The notes under the pieces: generated by a model | Databases searched by the model: none | What the model was told of the DNA's origin: nothing | The model's input: the letters and a program-made list of their open reading frames with translations, nothing else | Part shown: positions 1 through 7,250 of the stretch, piece after piece | Numbering within the stretch: position 1 is the stretch's first letter | Layout of the letters: each line of letters opens with the position of its first letter | Translations under genes and position numbers: made by a program | Source of the DNA: an uncultured bacterium | GTDB lineage: Bacteria; Patescibacteriota; Microgenomatia; UBA1400; PJMF01 | Reading direction: 5' to 3' | NCBI GenBank assembly: GCA_903959355.1 | Contig: CAJBWJ010000069.1 | Location: 1 to 17,980 of the forward strand | DNA length: 17,980 bases

Positions 1-105
1 GCATTAAAACAAGGTATGATTTTGATGAAACAAGATGGTTACCTTAAAGTTTTAGAAGGTGAAACAACTATTGAAGAAGTGCTGCGTGTGGCAGATGTTA
101 AATAA
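1..105 (+). CDS. pilB: PilB/GspE-family pilus extension ATPase, C-terminal end (partial)
   Basis: Only the last 34 codons and the TAA stop are in the window; the gene enters from the left edge. The peptide has a Met-rich stretch followed by DGYLKVLEG and ETTIEEVLRV, which is the usual ending of PilB/GspE secretion ATPases (in the family: a DG, then a segment on Gly-hinge-linked regulation, then TTIEEVLRV). PilB powers pilus extension at the cytoplasmic face of the inner membrane. It sits 20 bases before pilT and in the same direction, the classic pilB-pilT-pilC order, which supports the call. The catalytic part, including the Walker boxes, is outside the window, so activity cannot be judged. 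Confidence 0.85.
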   Translation, partial: ALKQGMILMKQDGYLKVLEGETTIEEVLRVADVK

Positions 106-125
106 ATATTTATTGAATTTTAATC

Positions 126-1184
126 ATGCAAATTAAAGATTTACTACAGTTCACAATTGATAATAAAGGTTCAGATATACATTTAATTGTTGGCTCTCCC
201 CTTTCGGTCCGAGTAAATGGAGTTTTGAGTTTTCCCTCTGGACCACAGGTTTTGAATAAAGAACAAGTAGAATCTTTGGTTTTCTCTCTACTCACCAAGG
301 AGCAGCGCGATACTCTAGAAGAAGAAAAAGAAATTGATCTTGCTTATCAATTTGGCAACAAGGGCCGTTTTAGAATTAATGTTTATAGACAGATGGAAAG
401 TTATGCTGCTGCACTTCGTTTAATTCCTGATGAAATTAAAAGCATTGATGATCTAGGTTTGCCAAAAATTTTTCATAGCTTCTCTAATTACAATCAGGGT
501 CTAGTTTTATTTACTGGTCCAACTGGTGAGGGTAAGTCAACTTCTTTAGCAGCAATTATTGATGAGATCAACCAAACTGACAGTCGCCATATCTTAACGA
601 TTGAAGATCCAGTTGAATTTGTTTACAAATCTTCCAAAAGTATTATTTCTCAAAGAGAAGTGGGTAAAGACACCAAGGCTTGGAAGGCTGCCTTGCGCTC
701 TGCCCTACGCTCTGATCCAGATGTAGTTTTAGTTGGTGAAATGCGTGATTTTGAAACAATTTCATTAACTCTAACTTTGGCCGAAACAGGTCATCTTGTT
801 TTTGCAACGCTACATACTAATACCGCTTCCCAAACAATTGATCGTATTGTGGATGTTTTCCCTTCTCATCAGCAGGCTCAAGTTCGTCAACAACTTTCTA
901 CCGTCCTTAATGCTGTCATTTCACAGCGTCTCATACCAAAAATTCATGGCGGTCGTGTTGCTGCAGTTGAAATTATGCTTAACACTCCAGCTGTGGCCAA
1001 TTTAATTCGCGAAAAGAAAGTTTTTCAAATTGATGGTGTTATTCAAACCTCTTCTGGTTCAGGCATGATCCTAATGGAAAATCATTTGTTAGATTTACTT
1101 AATCAAAAAATAATTAGCAAAGAAACTGCGCTTTCTAGATCATTTAGACCAAATGAGTTAATTAGACTTTTGGATAGTAAATAA
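126..1184 (+). CDS. pilT: PilT-family type IV pilus retraction ATPase
   Basis: This 352-residue protein is full length for PilT. It is the cytoplasmic hexameric motor that depolymerises the pilus and powers twitching or DNA uptake. An N-terminal PAS-like domain covers roughly residues 1-105. The RecA-like domain carries Walker A at 131-139 (GPTGEGKST), the Asp box around 156-165 (ILTIEDPVEF), Walker B at 197-208 (DPDVVLVGEMRD) and the His box at 221-240. The late PilT motif appears as VANLIREKK near 290-298, close to the AIRNLIRE element of retraction ATPases, and this favours PilT over PilB. One oddity is that the fifth Walker A position is Glu where Ser is usual. No clear Shine-Dalgarno sequence precedes the ATG. 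pilC follows after 9 bases. Confidence 0.95.
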   Translation: MQIKDLLQFTIDNKGSDIHLIVGSPLSVRVNGVLSFPSGPQVLNKEQVESLVFSLLTKEQRDTLEEEKEIDLAYQFGNKGRFRINVYRQMESYAAALRLIPDEIKSIDDLGLPKIFHSFSNYNQGLVLFTGPTGEGKSTSLAAIIDEINQTDSRHILTIEDPVEFVYKSSKSIISQREVGKDTKAWKAALRSALRSDPDVVLVGEMRDFETISLTLTLAETGHLVFATLHTNTASQTIDRIVDVFPSHQQAQVRQQLSTVLNAVISQRLIPKIHGGRVAAVEIMLNTPAVANLIREKKVFQIDGVIQTSSGSGMILMENHLLDLLNQKIISKETALSRSFRPNELIRLLDSK

Positions 1185-1193
1185 TTTATTGTT

Positions 1194-2396
1194 ATGCCAA
1201 TTTTTAAATATTCAGTTAAAAACAAGCAAGGCGAAAACATTAAAGGTAAGGTTGAAGCTGTATCTAAGGCACAGGCAGTTTCTACTCTAATGGGTCGTGA
1301 TTTATTTGTTATAGATGTCGTTGCTATTGGTCAGCAAGCAGGTGTTTTAAATAATTTGACTAGCAAAAAGGTTAAGTTTGAAGACTTGGTTAATTTTACT
1401 AGACAATTAGCAACCATGATTAACGCTGGTCTGCCTTTGGCAACTGCTCTTTCTATTCTAGAAGAACAAGGCAAAACTGAAATGTCCAAGTTAACTGGCA
1501 ACATCTTAAAAGATGTTGAGGGTGGTTTAAGTTTTTCTGCTTCTTTGGCCAAATATAAAGAAAATTTTTCAAGAATTTATGTGCAATTGGTTAAAGCTGG
1601 TGAAATTGGAGGCGTACTTGATGAAGTTTTAGATCGTTTAGCTATTACCATGGAAAAGGAAAAAGATTTTAGAGCCAAAACTAAAGGCGCTATGGTTTAT
1701 CCAGCAATTATTGTTTTGGCAATGGTGGCGGTGGCCGTAGTGATGATGGTGGCAGTTATTCCAAAATTAACATCCATGTATCAGGATTTTGGTGCTGATC
1801 TTCCGACAGCAACAAAGATATTAATGGGAATTTCTAGTTTTTTTGTCAATTCTTGGTGGGCTATATTAATTGTTGTTGTTGGAGTTTTTTTTGCTCTGAG
1901 AGCTTGGAAAAAAACTCCAGTTGGAGAGAAATCTTTAGATACTTTTTTTCTCAAAATGCCAATTCTTGGTGTAATGAAGCAAAAAATTGTTTTAACTGAT
2001 TTTACTCGCACACTATCTTTACTTCTTGGAGCAGGTGTTTCTTTGCTAGAGGCATTAGACATTGTAGCTTCAGCTATAGATAGTGCTGTTTACAGAGGAG
2101 AACTTAAGGAAATAAACAAACAAGTTGAAAAAGGCGTTACTCTTTCTGATGCAATTGCTCACTATGAAAATTTTCCTTCTATTCTCTATCAAATGATTGC
2201 TGTTGGAGAAGAAACAGGAAAAATGGATGAAATTCTCGGAAAGATTTCTGAATATTTTGAAAAGGAAAGTGAATACGCTATTAAAAATTTAACAACTGCT
2301 ATCGAACCAATGATCATGATTTTGCTTGGTTTAGGTGTGGGTTTTATTGTGATAGCAATTATTATGCCAATTTACAGCTTGACCAGTCAGTTTTAG
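1194..2396 (+). CDS. pilC: PilC/GspF-family inner-membrane platform protein
   Basis: This 400-residue protein has the normal length and architecture of PilC/GspF, the polytopic platform on which PilB and PilT act. A short N-terminal region (1-55) is followed by a first T2SF domain (about 63-190) with the typical FTRQLATMINAGLPL start and GEIGGVLDEVL motif. The second T2SF domain (about 266-390) repeats the pattern with DFTRTLSLLLGAGVSL and GEETGKMDEIL. Hydrophobic segments lie near 168-190, 219-236 and 373-395, giving the usual three membrane spans. The ATG at 1194 is 9 bases after pilT and has no obvious ribosome-binding site, so it probably depends on coupling. The next gene is separated by 73 bases that appear to hold a new promoter. 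Confidence 0.95.
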   Translation: MPIFKYSVKNKQGENIKGKVEAVSKAQAVSTLMGRDLFVIDVVAIGQQAGVLNNLTSKKVKFEDLVNFTRQLATMINAGLPLATALSILEEQGKTEMSKLTGNILKDVEGGLSFSASLAKYKENFSRIYVQLVKAGEIGGVLDEVLDRLAITMEKEKDFRAKTKGAMVYPAIIVLAMVAVAVVMMVAVIPKLTSMYQDFGADLPTATKILMGISSFFVNSWWAILIVVVGVFFALRAWKKTPVGEKSLDTFFLKMPILGVMKQKIVLTDFTRTLSLLLGAGVSLLEALDIVASAIDSAVYRGELKEINKQVEKGVTLSDAIAHYENFPSILYQMIAVGEETGKMDEILGKISEYFEKESEYAIKNLTTAIEPMIMILLGLGVGFIVIAIIMPIYSLTSQF

Positions 2397-2399
2397 TAC

Positions 2400-2429
2400 T
2401 TGAAAAGAATTGCTTTTTTAAGCTAAACT
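2400..2429 (+). promoter_or_regulatory. Putative sigma70-type promoter for the first pilin gene
   Basis: TTGAAA at 2400-2405 (5 of 6 matches to the -35 consensus) and TAAACT at 2424-2429 (4 of 6) are separated by 18 bases. They lie in the largest intergenic gap of the plus-strand pilus operon, just after the pilC stop. Transcription would begin about 34 bases before the pilin ATG. A separate promoter would fit a pilin that must be made in larger amounts than the motor proteins. This is a motif match only, in AT-rich DNA. Confidence 0.45.
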
Positions 2430-2469
2430 GAAACCTGAGCTTTTATTTAGTCTATCGAAGGTGAATTTT

Positions 2470-3114
2470 ATGAAACAAACAATTTTTTTCTCTAAGATTA
2501 GAAGCCAAGCGGCTTTCACCATGATTGAGTTACTCATTGTTATAGCAATTTTGGGTATTTTAGCGGTAGCAGTTCTTGCAGCTATTAATCCTATCGAACA
2601 AATTAATCGTGGTCGTGACACTGGTACTCGCTCTGATTCTGAGCAGTTGCTTAGTGCTATTGATCGTTTTTATGCCTATAAAGGTTATTATCCATGGACC
2701 ACCAATCCTAACAATGATTCTGATTTGGCTTGGAGAGGTGTTTCAGGTAATGTGGCAATCACAACTGCAACTCCTTCGATTGATGCTTGGAATGATGATT
2801 CAGTTGCAACTCCTTGTTTTGTCTTGGACAAAATTGCTAATGGTGATATTGCTGGCACTTGTGCTGGTACAAATGAAGTTAAGCGTAGTTTTGTCGACAA
2901 AGTCACCAAGCCTGATTACAACCATTTGTATGTCTATTACAATGGTGATCCAGGAAGTAGTCTCTATGTTTGCTTCAAGCCTCAGTCTGGCGCTATGCAA
3001 GAAGAAGCAGCATCTCGTTGTACTGATACCAGCGGTACTGGATTGCCAACTGATTTGCAAGCTGCAGCCGCTACCGTCTGTATCGATAAATCAGAATACG
3101 TTTGTTTACCATAA
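2470..3114 (+). CDS. Type IV prepilin, Cys-rich C-terminus (candidate major pilin)
   Basis: The protein has 214 residues from the ATG at 2470. A GAAGGTG Shine-Dalgarno at 2457-2463 sits 6 bases before this ATG, so it is preferred over the in-frame GTG at 2461, which overlaps that site. The N-terminus is a type III signal: a 15-residue basic leader ending in Ala, cleavage before Phe16, Glu20 at mature position +5, then about 20 hydrophobic residues (ELLIVIAILGILAVAVLAAI). The globular part has six cysteines, which could form disulfides outside the cell. Its own promoter, strong ribosome-binding site and position directly before the peptidase gene make it a candidate for the main subunit. The stop codon overlaps the pilD start by one base. 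Major versus minor status is inference. Confidence 0.88.
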   Translation: MKQTIFFSKIRSQAAFTMIELLIVIAILGILAVAVLAAINPIEQINRGRDTGTRSDSEQLLSAIDRFYAYKGYYPWTTNPNNDSDLAWRGVSGNVAITTATPSIDAWNDDSVATPCFVLDKIANGDIAGTCAGTNEVKRSFVDKVTKPDYNHLYVYYNGDPGSSLYVCFKPQSGAMQEEAASRCTDTSGTGLPTDLQAAAATVCIDKSEYVCLP

Positions 3115-3917
3115 TGTTGTTCTTTGAAATTAGCCTGGTCTTATTCTTTGCTTTTTTCTTATCTATATTGGCTAGTTTTTTCAATGTGGTGATTTATAGA
3201 ACTTCAAGAGATGAAACTTTTTCTAAGGGTCGTTCAAAGTGTGACCATTGTCACAAAATGATTGCTTGGTATGACAATATTCCTCTCAGCTCTTTTTTAT
3301 TACTTAAGGGTAAGTGCCGACACTGTCATAAAAAAATAGCTAAAATTTATTTTTTAACTGAGCTCTTTGCTTTTTTCTCTGGAATTTTTCTCTATTCAGC
3401 TTATGTTTATTTGCCTTTTTTACAAAATTTGCCAATTTCACAATTAGCTATATATTTTTTAATTTTCTTCATCCTTTGTTTTACTTTATTATCTGATCTT
3501 CAATATCTGATTGTTCCAGATTTTTTTGTTGTACTTTTGTCCATATTGGCAGTGAGTCTGCAATTTATATCAGGACAGTCATGGTTTTTACCTATCATAG
3601 CCGTCATTTTTTCGACTACTTTCTTTTATAGTCTTTCATTTTTGGCAAAAAAAATGTTAAAAAAGGATGCTTTGGGTTTTGGAGATATTAAACTTATGAT
3701 TCCTCTATCATTTCTTCTTTCTTGGCCAAAAGTTACTTTGAGTATCTTTTTGGCTTTTATTATTGGGGGATTTTTTGCTATGCTTGTATTAATAACAGGA
3801 AGAAAAAAAATTGGCCAAGTCTTGCCTTTTGCTCCTTTTTTAATCTTAGCTGTTTTAATTAGCTTTGGTTTTGGAGATGCCATTTGGCAGTGGTATTTTG
3901 GCCTGATTCTAAATTAA
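3114..3917 (+). CDS. pilD: Prepilin peptidase / N-methyltransferase PilD (GspO family)
   Basis: A polytopic membrane aspartic peptidase of 267 residues that removes the leader of type IV prepilins and methylates the new N-terminus. The catalytic Asp pair is present: Asp128 in SDLQYLIVPD and Asp191 in the GFGD motif (LGFGDIKL). The cytoplasmic loop of the methylase domain has two CxxC pairs (Cys43/46 and Cys68/71), as in bifunctional PilD. About eight hydrophobic segments follow. The C-terminus carries the usual LPFAPFL segment. The ATG at 3114 overlaps the pilin stop (TAATG), which indicates coupling; a TTG 12 bases upstream is in frame but less likely. It would act on all six prepilins encoded in the window. 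Confidence 0.95.
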   Translation: MLFFEISLVLFFAFFLSILASFFNVVIYRTSRDETFSKGRSKCDHCHKMIAWYDNIPLSSFLLLKGKCRHCHKKIAKIYFLTELFAFFSGIFLYSAYVYLPFLQNLPISQLAIYFLIFFILCFTLLSDLQYLIVPDFFVVLLSILAVSLQFISGQSWFLPIIAVIFSTTFFYSLSFLAKKMLKKDALGFGDIKLMIPLSFLLSWPKVTLSIFLAFIIGGFFAMLVLITGRKKIGQVLPFAPFLILAVLISFGFGDAIWQWYFGLILN

Positions 3918-3930
3918 AAAATTACAGCAT

Positions 3931-4938
3931 ATGCGTATATTAAGATTTTTCTTTTTTTCTTTAATTGGAGTTTTAGTGCTCGGTTTTTTGAGTTTTTTCT
4001 TTGGGCGAGAGATTCTGCTTGTTTGGGGCTCTACCATGTTGAGAACTGACTATGAGTTTTTGCTTAAAAAGGGTTATGGCAACGAATGTGCTCGTCAATT
4101 TTCTTATGGTCAAGATTATTGGACTCAGATTAGATTTACTTCAAATAAGAATTACAACTTAGAAGTAGTTTGTGAAGATTTTACTTCTTCGCCAATTGTC
4201 GTAGCAACTAAAAAATTGCCTCCTCTACTCTTTAAAAAATCTTCAGGCGGTGGTTTTATAATTGATGATCGAGAGTTGCCATCTTTTATCGAGCTAAGTT
4301 CTATGGGAAGAAAATTATTTATTTATACTGATCAAAAAACACTTCATTCTAATTATTTATCAAAACCAGACTTGGATTATGATAATGGCCCTCTTACTTC
4401 TTGTCAGGCTCATAACTATCAATGTTGCAGTTTAGATTTACAAAGTGGCCTCGGTAATCAAACTACTTCTGTTACTGATTGTCCAAAGAGCTGCTATGAA
4501 TCCTGTTTGCTTAGGCCTTCAGTCCTATCATTTAATACAAGACCTAGTCCTGACGAGAAGATCAGAACGGTGGAAGTTAACTCTGGAGAAGTAATAACAT
4601 TCTCATATGTTTTGGGCAATGGTAAGGGTGATGTTTTTAAAGGACAGCTTAGTAAAAATGAAAAAACTTCTATTCTAGAGCAGCTGCAAACTGTTTTTTA
4701 TAAACAACAAGCTGGTCAAAAAGATAATGAGATTGCTTTGCCTTTGGAAGTTTCAGTTGATCTTGGAGATGGCGAAATGTTTCAAGGCACTAACTCTCAA
4801 GATACTTTTGATCACACTTATACTTGTCAGACAACTGTTTGCTATTTTCAGGCCAAAATTAGTATTAAAGATGCTCGCGGAGTGTTGTCAGTGGATAACG
4901 AATTAGCTAAGATGATTATTAAGGTAAACACATTATGA
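3931..4938 (+). CDS. Membrane-anchored Cys-rich protein with C-terminal PKD-like domain
   Basis: I do not recognise a named family for the whole 335-residue protein. Residues 5-30 form one strong hydrophobic segment (signal anchor), so the rest should be outside the membrane. There are ten cysteines (53, 81, 158, 165, 166, 184, 188, 192, 299, 304), six of them packed into 158-192. The C-terminal 70 residues resemble a PKD/Ig-like beta-sandwich: VDLGDG at 276-281, an FDHTYT strand at 293-298, and KISIKDARG later, matching the general pattern VDWGDG...HTYT...VTVTDxxG of PKD domains. The gene lies between pilD and the second pilin and overlaps the latter by 4 bases (ATGA), so it is probably a pilus-linked surface protein. 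The role is inferred from position only. Confidence 0.75.
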   Translation: MRILRFFFFSLIGVLVLGFLSFFFGREILLVWGSTMLRTDYEFLLKKGYGNECARQFSYGQDYWTQIRFTSNKNYNLEVVCEDFTSSPIVVATKKLPPLLFKKSSGGGFIIDDRELPSFIELSSMGRKLFIYTDQKTLHSNYLSKPDLDYDNGPLTSCQAHNYQCCSLDLQSGLGNQTTSVTDCPKSCYESCLLRPSVLSFNTRPSPDEKIRTVEVNSGEVITFSYVLGNGKGDVFKGQLSKNEKTSILEQLQTVFYKQQAGQKDNEIALPLEVSVDLGDGEMFQGTNSQDTFDHTYTCQTTVCYFQAKISIKDARGVLSVDNELAKMIIKVNTL

Positions 4939-5351
4939 AAAAAAACGGCTTTACTCTATTGGAAATTTTAGTAGTGATTTCTATTATTGGCATATTAGTT
5001 GCTCTGGGAACAGCTGCTTATTCTACTGCTCAAAAAAAAGGCAGAGATGCTAGGCGTAGGGCTGATATTAAAGCAATGCAGAATGGCCTTGAGCAATATA
5101 AGGCCAAAGCAGGAGCTTATCCTGCTAATACGACTGAGGCTAATGATTTGACAATTTTTCCATCTGGTTTGCCAGAAGATCCAAAAAATACTGCAGAAAA
5201 TGTTTACACTATAAATTTAGCTAGTGACGGTTATTGTGTTTGTACTTTATTGGAAAGCAGTACTGGCAATTCAAGCGCTTTACCAAATACTGGCGAAACA
5301 ACTTGTACTTATGGAGAAGGAGATTTTTATTGTATAAGCAATTTACAGTAA
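4935..5351 (+). CDS. Type IV prepilin (GspG/PilE-like)
   Basis: A prepilin of 138 residues. The leader is only five residues and ends in Gly, with cleavage before Phe6 and Glu10 at mature +5, followed by a hydrophobic helix (ILVVISIIGILVALG). The segment RDARRRADIKAMQNGLEQY is the standard continuation of the long pilin helix in GspG/PilE-like pilins. Four cysteines lie in the last 45 residues (a CxC pair and two later), able to form a C-terminal disulfide loop. It is the only prepilin here with the classical Gly at -1. The start overlaps the preceding gene (ATGA), and the next pilin begins 11 bases after the stop. It could be the major or a minor pilin. Confidence 0.9.
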   Translation: MKKNGFTLLEILVVISIIGILVALGTAAYSTAQKKGRDARRRADIKAMQNGLEQYKAKAGAYPANTTEANDLTIFPSGLPEDPKNTAENVYTINLASDGYCVCTLLESSTGNSSALPNTGETTCTYGEGDFYCISNLQ

Positions 5352-5362
5352 GGATAAAACAA

Positions 5363-5767
5363 ATGTTAAAAAAACAACAAGCTTTTACAATGATTGAACT
5401 TTTGGTTTCAGCAACGATTATTATCTTGTTAACTACAATCGGTTTAGTGAGCTTTAGTCAGGCATCGATTAGTAGTCGTAATGCGAAGAGAAAAGCCGAT
5501 TTGGAGACTATGAGACAAGCTCTGACTATATATAAACAAGACAAGTCTTACTATGCTAATTCCACAACTCTGAATTTTGCGGACATGGTAACTACTCTTT
5601 ATGCTTCTGAATATATTTCTGAAACAGCGTTAACTGATCCAAAAAATGCAGTGCCTTATGTCTATCAGGCTATTTGCACTTCCACCAGCGGAACAAATTG
5701 CGTCAAGGTAACTTTACGCGCTATTTTGGAGCCAAATCAAACAACATATGACATCATCGCTCTCTAG
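5363..5767 (+). CDS. Type IV prepilin / minor pseudopilin
   Basis: A prepilin of 134 residues from the ATG at 5363. An upstream open frame in the same phase reaches into the previous gene, but AAGGA at 5350-5354 with an 8-base spacer and the short basic leader favour this ATG. The leader ends in Ala7, cleavage before Phe8 and Glu12 at +5 (AFTMIELLVSATIIILL). The long helix continues with SRNAKRKADLETMRQALTIY, resembling its upstream neighbour, so the two may be paralogues from a duplication. Two cysteines lie near the C-terminus. The end overlaps the next gene by 20 bases. Confidence 0.85.
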   Translation: MLKKQQAFTMIELLVSATIIILLTTIGLVSFSQASISSRNAKRKADLETMRQALTIYKQDKSYYANSTTLNFADMVTTLYASEYISETALTDPKNAVPYVYQAICTSTSGTNCVKVTLRAILEPNQTTYDIIAL

Positions 5768-6281
5768 ATCTTTTCTCAGAAAAGAATCTGCTTTTACTTT
5801 AGTTGAATTGCTAATAACTGTGTCAATTATGGTGGTTTCTCTGACAGTTGGAGTTACTAATTATTTACGTTTCTTAGATAAACAAAGGCTTTATCAATCT
5901 GGTTCCAATATTGAAGCAATTTTTAAAGATGCTCGTAACAAAGCACAGAATGGTTTTTTGGGAAATGAAGATGTGGGTTTTTGCTCTAAATTAGGAGCGA
6001 TTGAAGTTTCTTCAGCACTTGATGCTAGTAATAAAATTTCTTCAACTGCTCGAGTTCGTTGTAGCGATGGTAGCTTTTTAACTTATGATAGTTATACGAT
6101 TGATCAAACTGATACCCTGTTAAATCAGAGTTTTAAGATTTCTTTTTTGCCAATGAGAGGGGCTGTGGTTTTACTAAATAATATTCCTGTTTCCAGTGGT
6201 AGCGCGATCATTAGTCGTGGTGGAAGTAAAGTAACTTTCAATCTCGATCAGGGAGGAACTATTGATGTTAAATACGAATAG
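5748..6281 (+). CDS. Minor pseudopilin, GspH/FimT-like
   Basis: A prepilin-like protein of 177 residues with a 15-residue leader ending in Ala, cleavage before Phe16 and Glu20 at +5 (AFTLVELLITVSIMVV). The body is longer than a GspG-like pilin and beta-rich in appearance, with two cysteines (in GFCSKLG and VRCSDG), and the layout resembles GspH/FimT minor pseudopilins that prime pilus assembly. The ATG at 5748 lies inside the end of the preceding gene (20-base overlap) without a ribosome-binding site, suggesting coupled translation. The end overlaps the next pseudopilin. Family assignment beyond 'prepilin' is tentative. Confidence 0.8.
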   Translation: MTSSLSRSFLRKESAFTLVELLITVSIMVVSLTVGVTNYLRFLDKQRLYQSGSNIEAIFKDARNKAQNGFLGNEDVGFCSKLGAIEVSSALDASNKISSTARVRCSDGSFLTYDSYTIDQTDTLLNQSFKISFLPMRGAVVLLNNIPVSSGSAIISRGGSKVTFNLDQGGTIDVKYE

Positions 6282-6729
6282 ACAGAGTGCCTCTACTCTT
6301 GTGGAAGTTTTAGTCGCTGTCTCAATCATTGCTTTAGTTTTAACTGCAGTTAGCGCTATGATCTCAATGTCTGTTAAATTGTCTGATAGTAATGAAAAAA
6401 AGCAATTAGCCCTACAAAAAGCTCAAGAGGCTTTGGAATTTTTCCGTAAGGAGAGATCAATTAATAGTTGGTATGGATTCTCTACTTTTTTAATTGATAG
6501 CTCTCGTTATTGTGTCAGTAGTTTACCTGAAGAAGTGGCTAGTATTTCTACCAAGCTAGGAGCCTGTTCTGACAGCGATCTTTTGGAAGCGGCAAGATAT
6601 AGTTTTAAAAGAGAAGCGGTGGTTAATTTTGATGGGAATGACACTCTTTCTGTGCAGATAGATTTAAAATGGAATGAAGGTAATAAAGCTAAATCTTTGA
6701 TTCTGGAACAAAATTTTGAGAACTACTAA
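6265..6729 (+). CDS. Minor pseudopilin, GspI/PilV-like, atypical cleavage site
   Basis: A prepilin-like protein of 154 residues. GGGAGG at 6251-6256 with an 8-base spacer supports the ATG at 6265 rather than the in-frame TTG just before it. The leader ends in Ala9, but the first mature residue is Ser10 instead of Phe, giving ASTLVEVLVAVSIIALVL; Glu14 is kept at +5. Ser in place of Phe and the VEVLVAVSI pattern are seen in GspI/PilV-type minor pilins. The helix continues with an alpha-helical charged stretch and EALEFFRKERS. It overlaps the preceding gene by 17 bases and is the last plus-strand gene before convergent transcription. Confidence 0.8.
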   Translation: MLNTNRQSASTLVEVLVAVSIIALVLTAVSAMISMSVKLSDSNEKKQLALQKAQEALEFFRKERSINSWYGFSTFLIDSSRYCVSSLPEEVASISTKLGACSDSDLLEAARYSFKREAVVNFDGNDTLSVQIDLKWNEGNKAKSLILEQNFENY

Positions 6730-6752
6730 AAAACTAGAATTTAATTTCTAGT
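6728..6752 (-). terminator. Weak intrinsic terminator after the minus-strand pilin
   Basis: Read on the minus strand, ACTAGAA (6752-6746) and its complement TTCTAGT (6739-6733) form a 7-bp stem with a 6-base loop, followed directly by a run of six T (6733-6728). The stem overlaps the last codons of the pilin gene. It is AT-rich and therefore weak. No T run follows the hairpin on the plus strand, so it is oriented for the minus-strand operon. Confidence 0.45.
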
Positions 6753-7250
6753 CACCATTCCTGAGCCAAAATCCAATGTAGTTGAGCGAGCACTGTTGCT
6801 GGCGGTATTATCCCCGGTATGAATATTAAAACTAATCTCGATGTACTTTTTCCCTTCAGGAGTTGGATAGCATTTAAAAATCAAGCTATTAATGTAATTA
6901 GGATTAGCGCTGCTTTCAGTTAGATAAAATTTATTAGTAGCTGAAACTGAGGCAATACGATCATCCTCTTCTCTAATGATGCTTTCTAAGCCGTCAGGAC
7001 CAACTAAAGTGATGTAATTAAGCGGAGAGTCTTTAATGCAGGGAGAAGTTATTTCACTGGAGCTTCTAATCATTTCAATAATTTGTTTTATGGCATTGTT
7101 GCCAGATTCGCGTAAGTTTTGACTAATACGACTTTTGTAGGCTGTAGCTAGAAATGTAATAAATAAGCTGCTCATGGCAAGCATCATCAGGGCAGTGATG
7201 CTAGAAGTTACTAATAGCTCAATTAAAGTGAAAGCTTTTTGTTTCTTCAT
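6741..7250 (-). CDS. Prepilin, GspJ/PilW-like minor pseudopilin
   Basis: A prepilin-like protein of 169 residues. The six-residue leader MKKQKA is followed by cleavage before Phe7 and Glu11 at +5 (FTLIELLVTSSITALMML). The helix continues with SRISQNLRESGNNAIKQIIEMI, similar in style to GspJ/PilW proteins, where an amphipathic helix precedes a beta-rich domain. Two cysteines (in SPCIKD and FKCYP) could pair. The start overlaps the stop of the 586-residue surface protein gene (ATGA), so the two are almost certainly co-translated. This separates it from the plus-strand pilin series and suggests it carries or anchors that surface protein in the pilus (inference). Confidence 0.85.
   Translation of the reverse strand: MKKQKAFTLIELLVTSSITALMMLAMSSLFITFLATAYKSRISQNLRESGNNAIKQIIEMIRSSSEITSPCIKDSPLNYITLVGPDGLESIIREEDDRIASVSATNKFYLTESSANPNYINSLIFKCYPTPEGKKYIEISFNIHTGDNTASNSARSTTLDFGSGMVTRN

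Noticed and set aside
3102..3113. TTG at 3102 as the pilD start
   Set aside because: ATG at 3114 overlaps the pilin stop by one base and gives a normal PilD N-terminus, so the upstream TTG is unnecessary.
2576..3127. Plus-strand 183-codon frame inside the first pilin gene
   Set aside because: It is fully inside a well supported pilin gene in another frame, Leu/Val-rich from shifted codons, and has no ribosome-binding site or family pattern.
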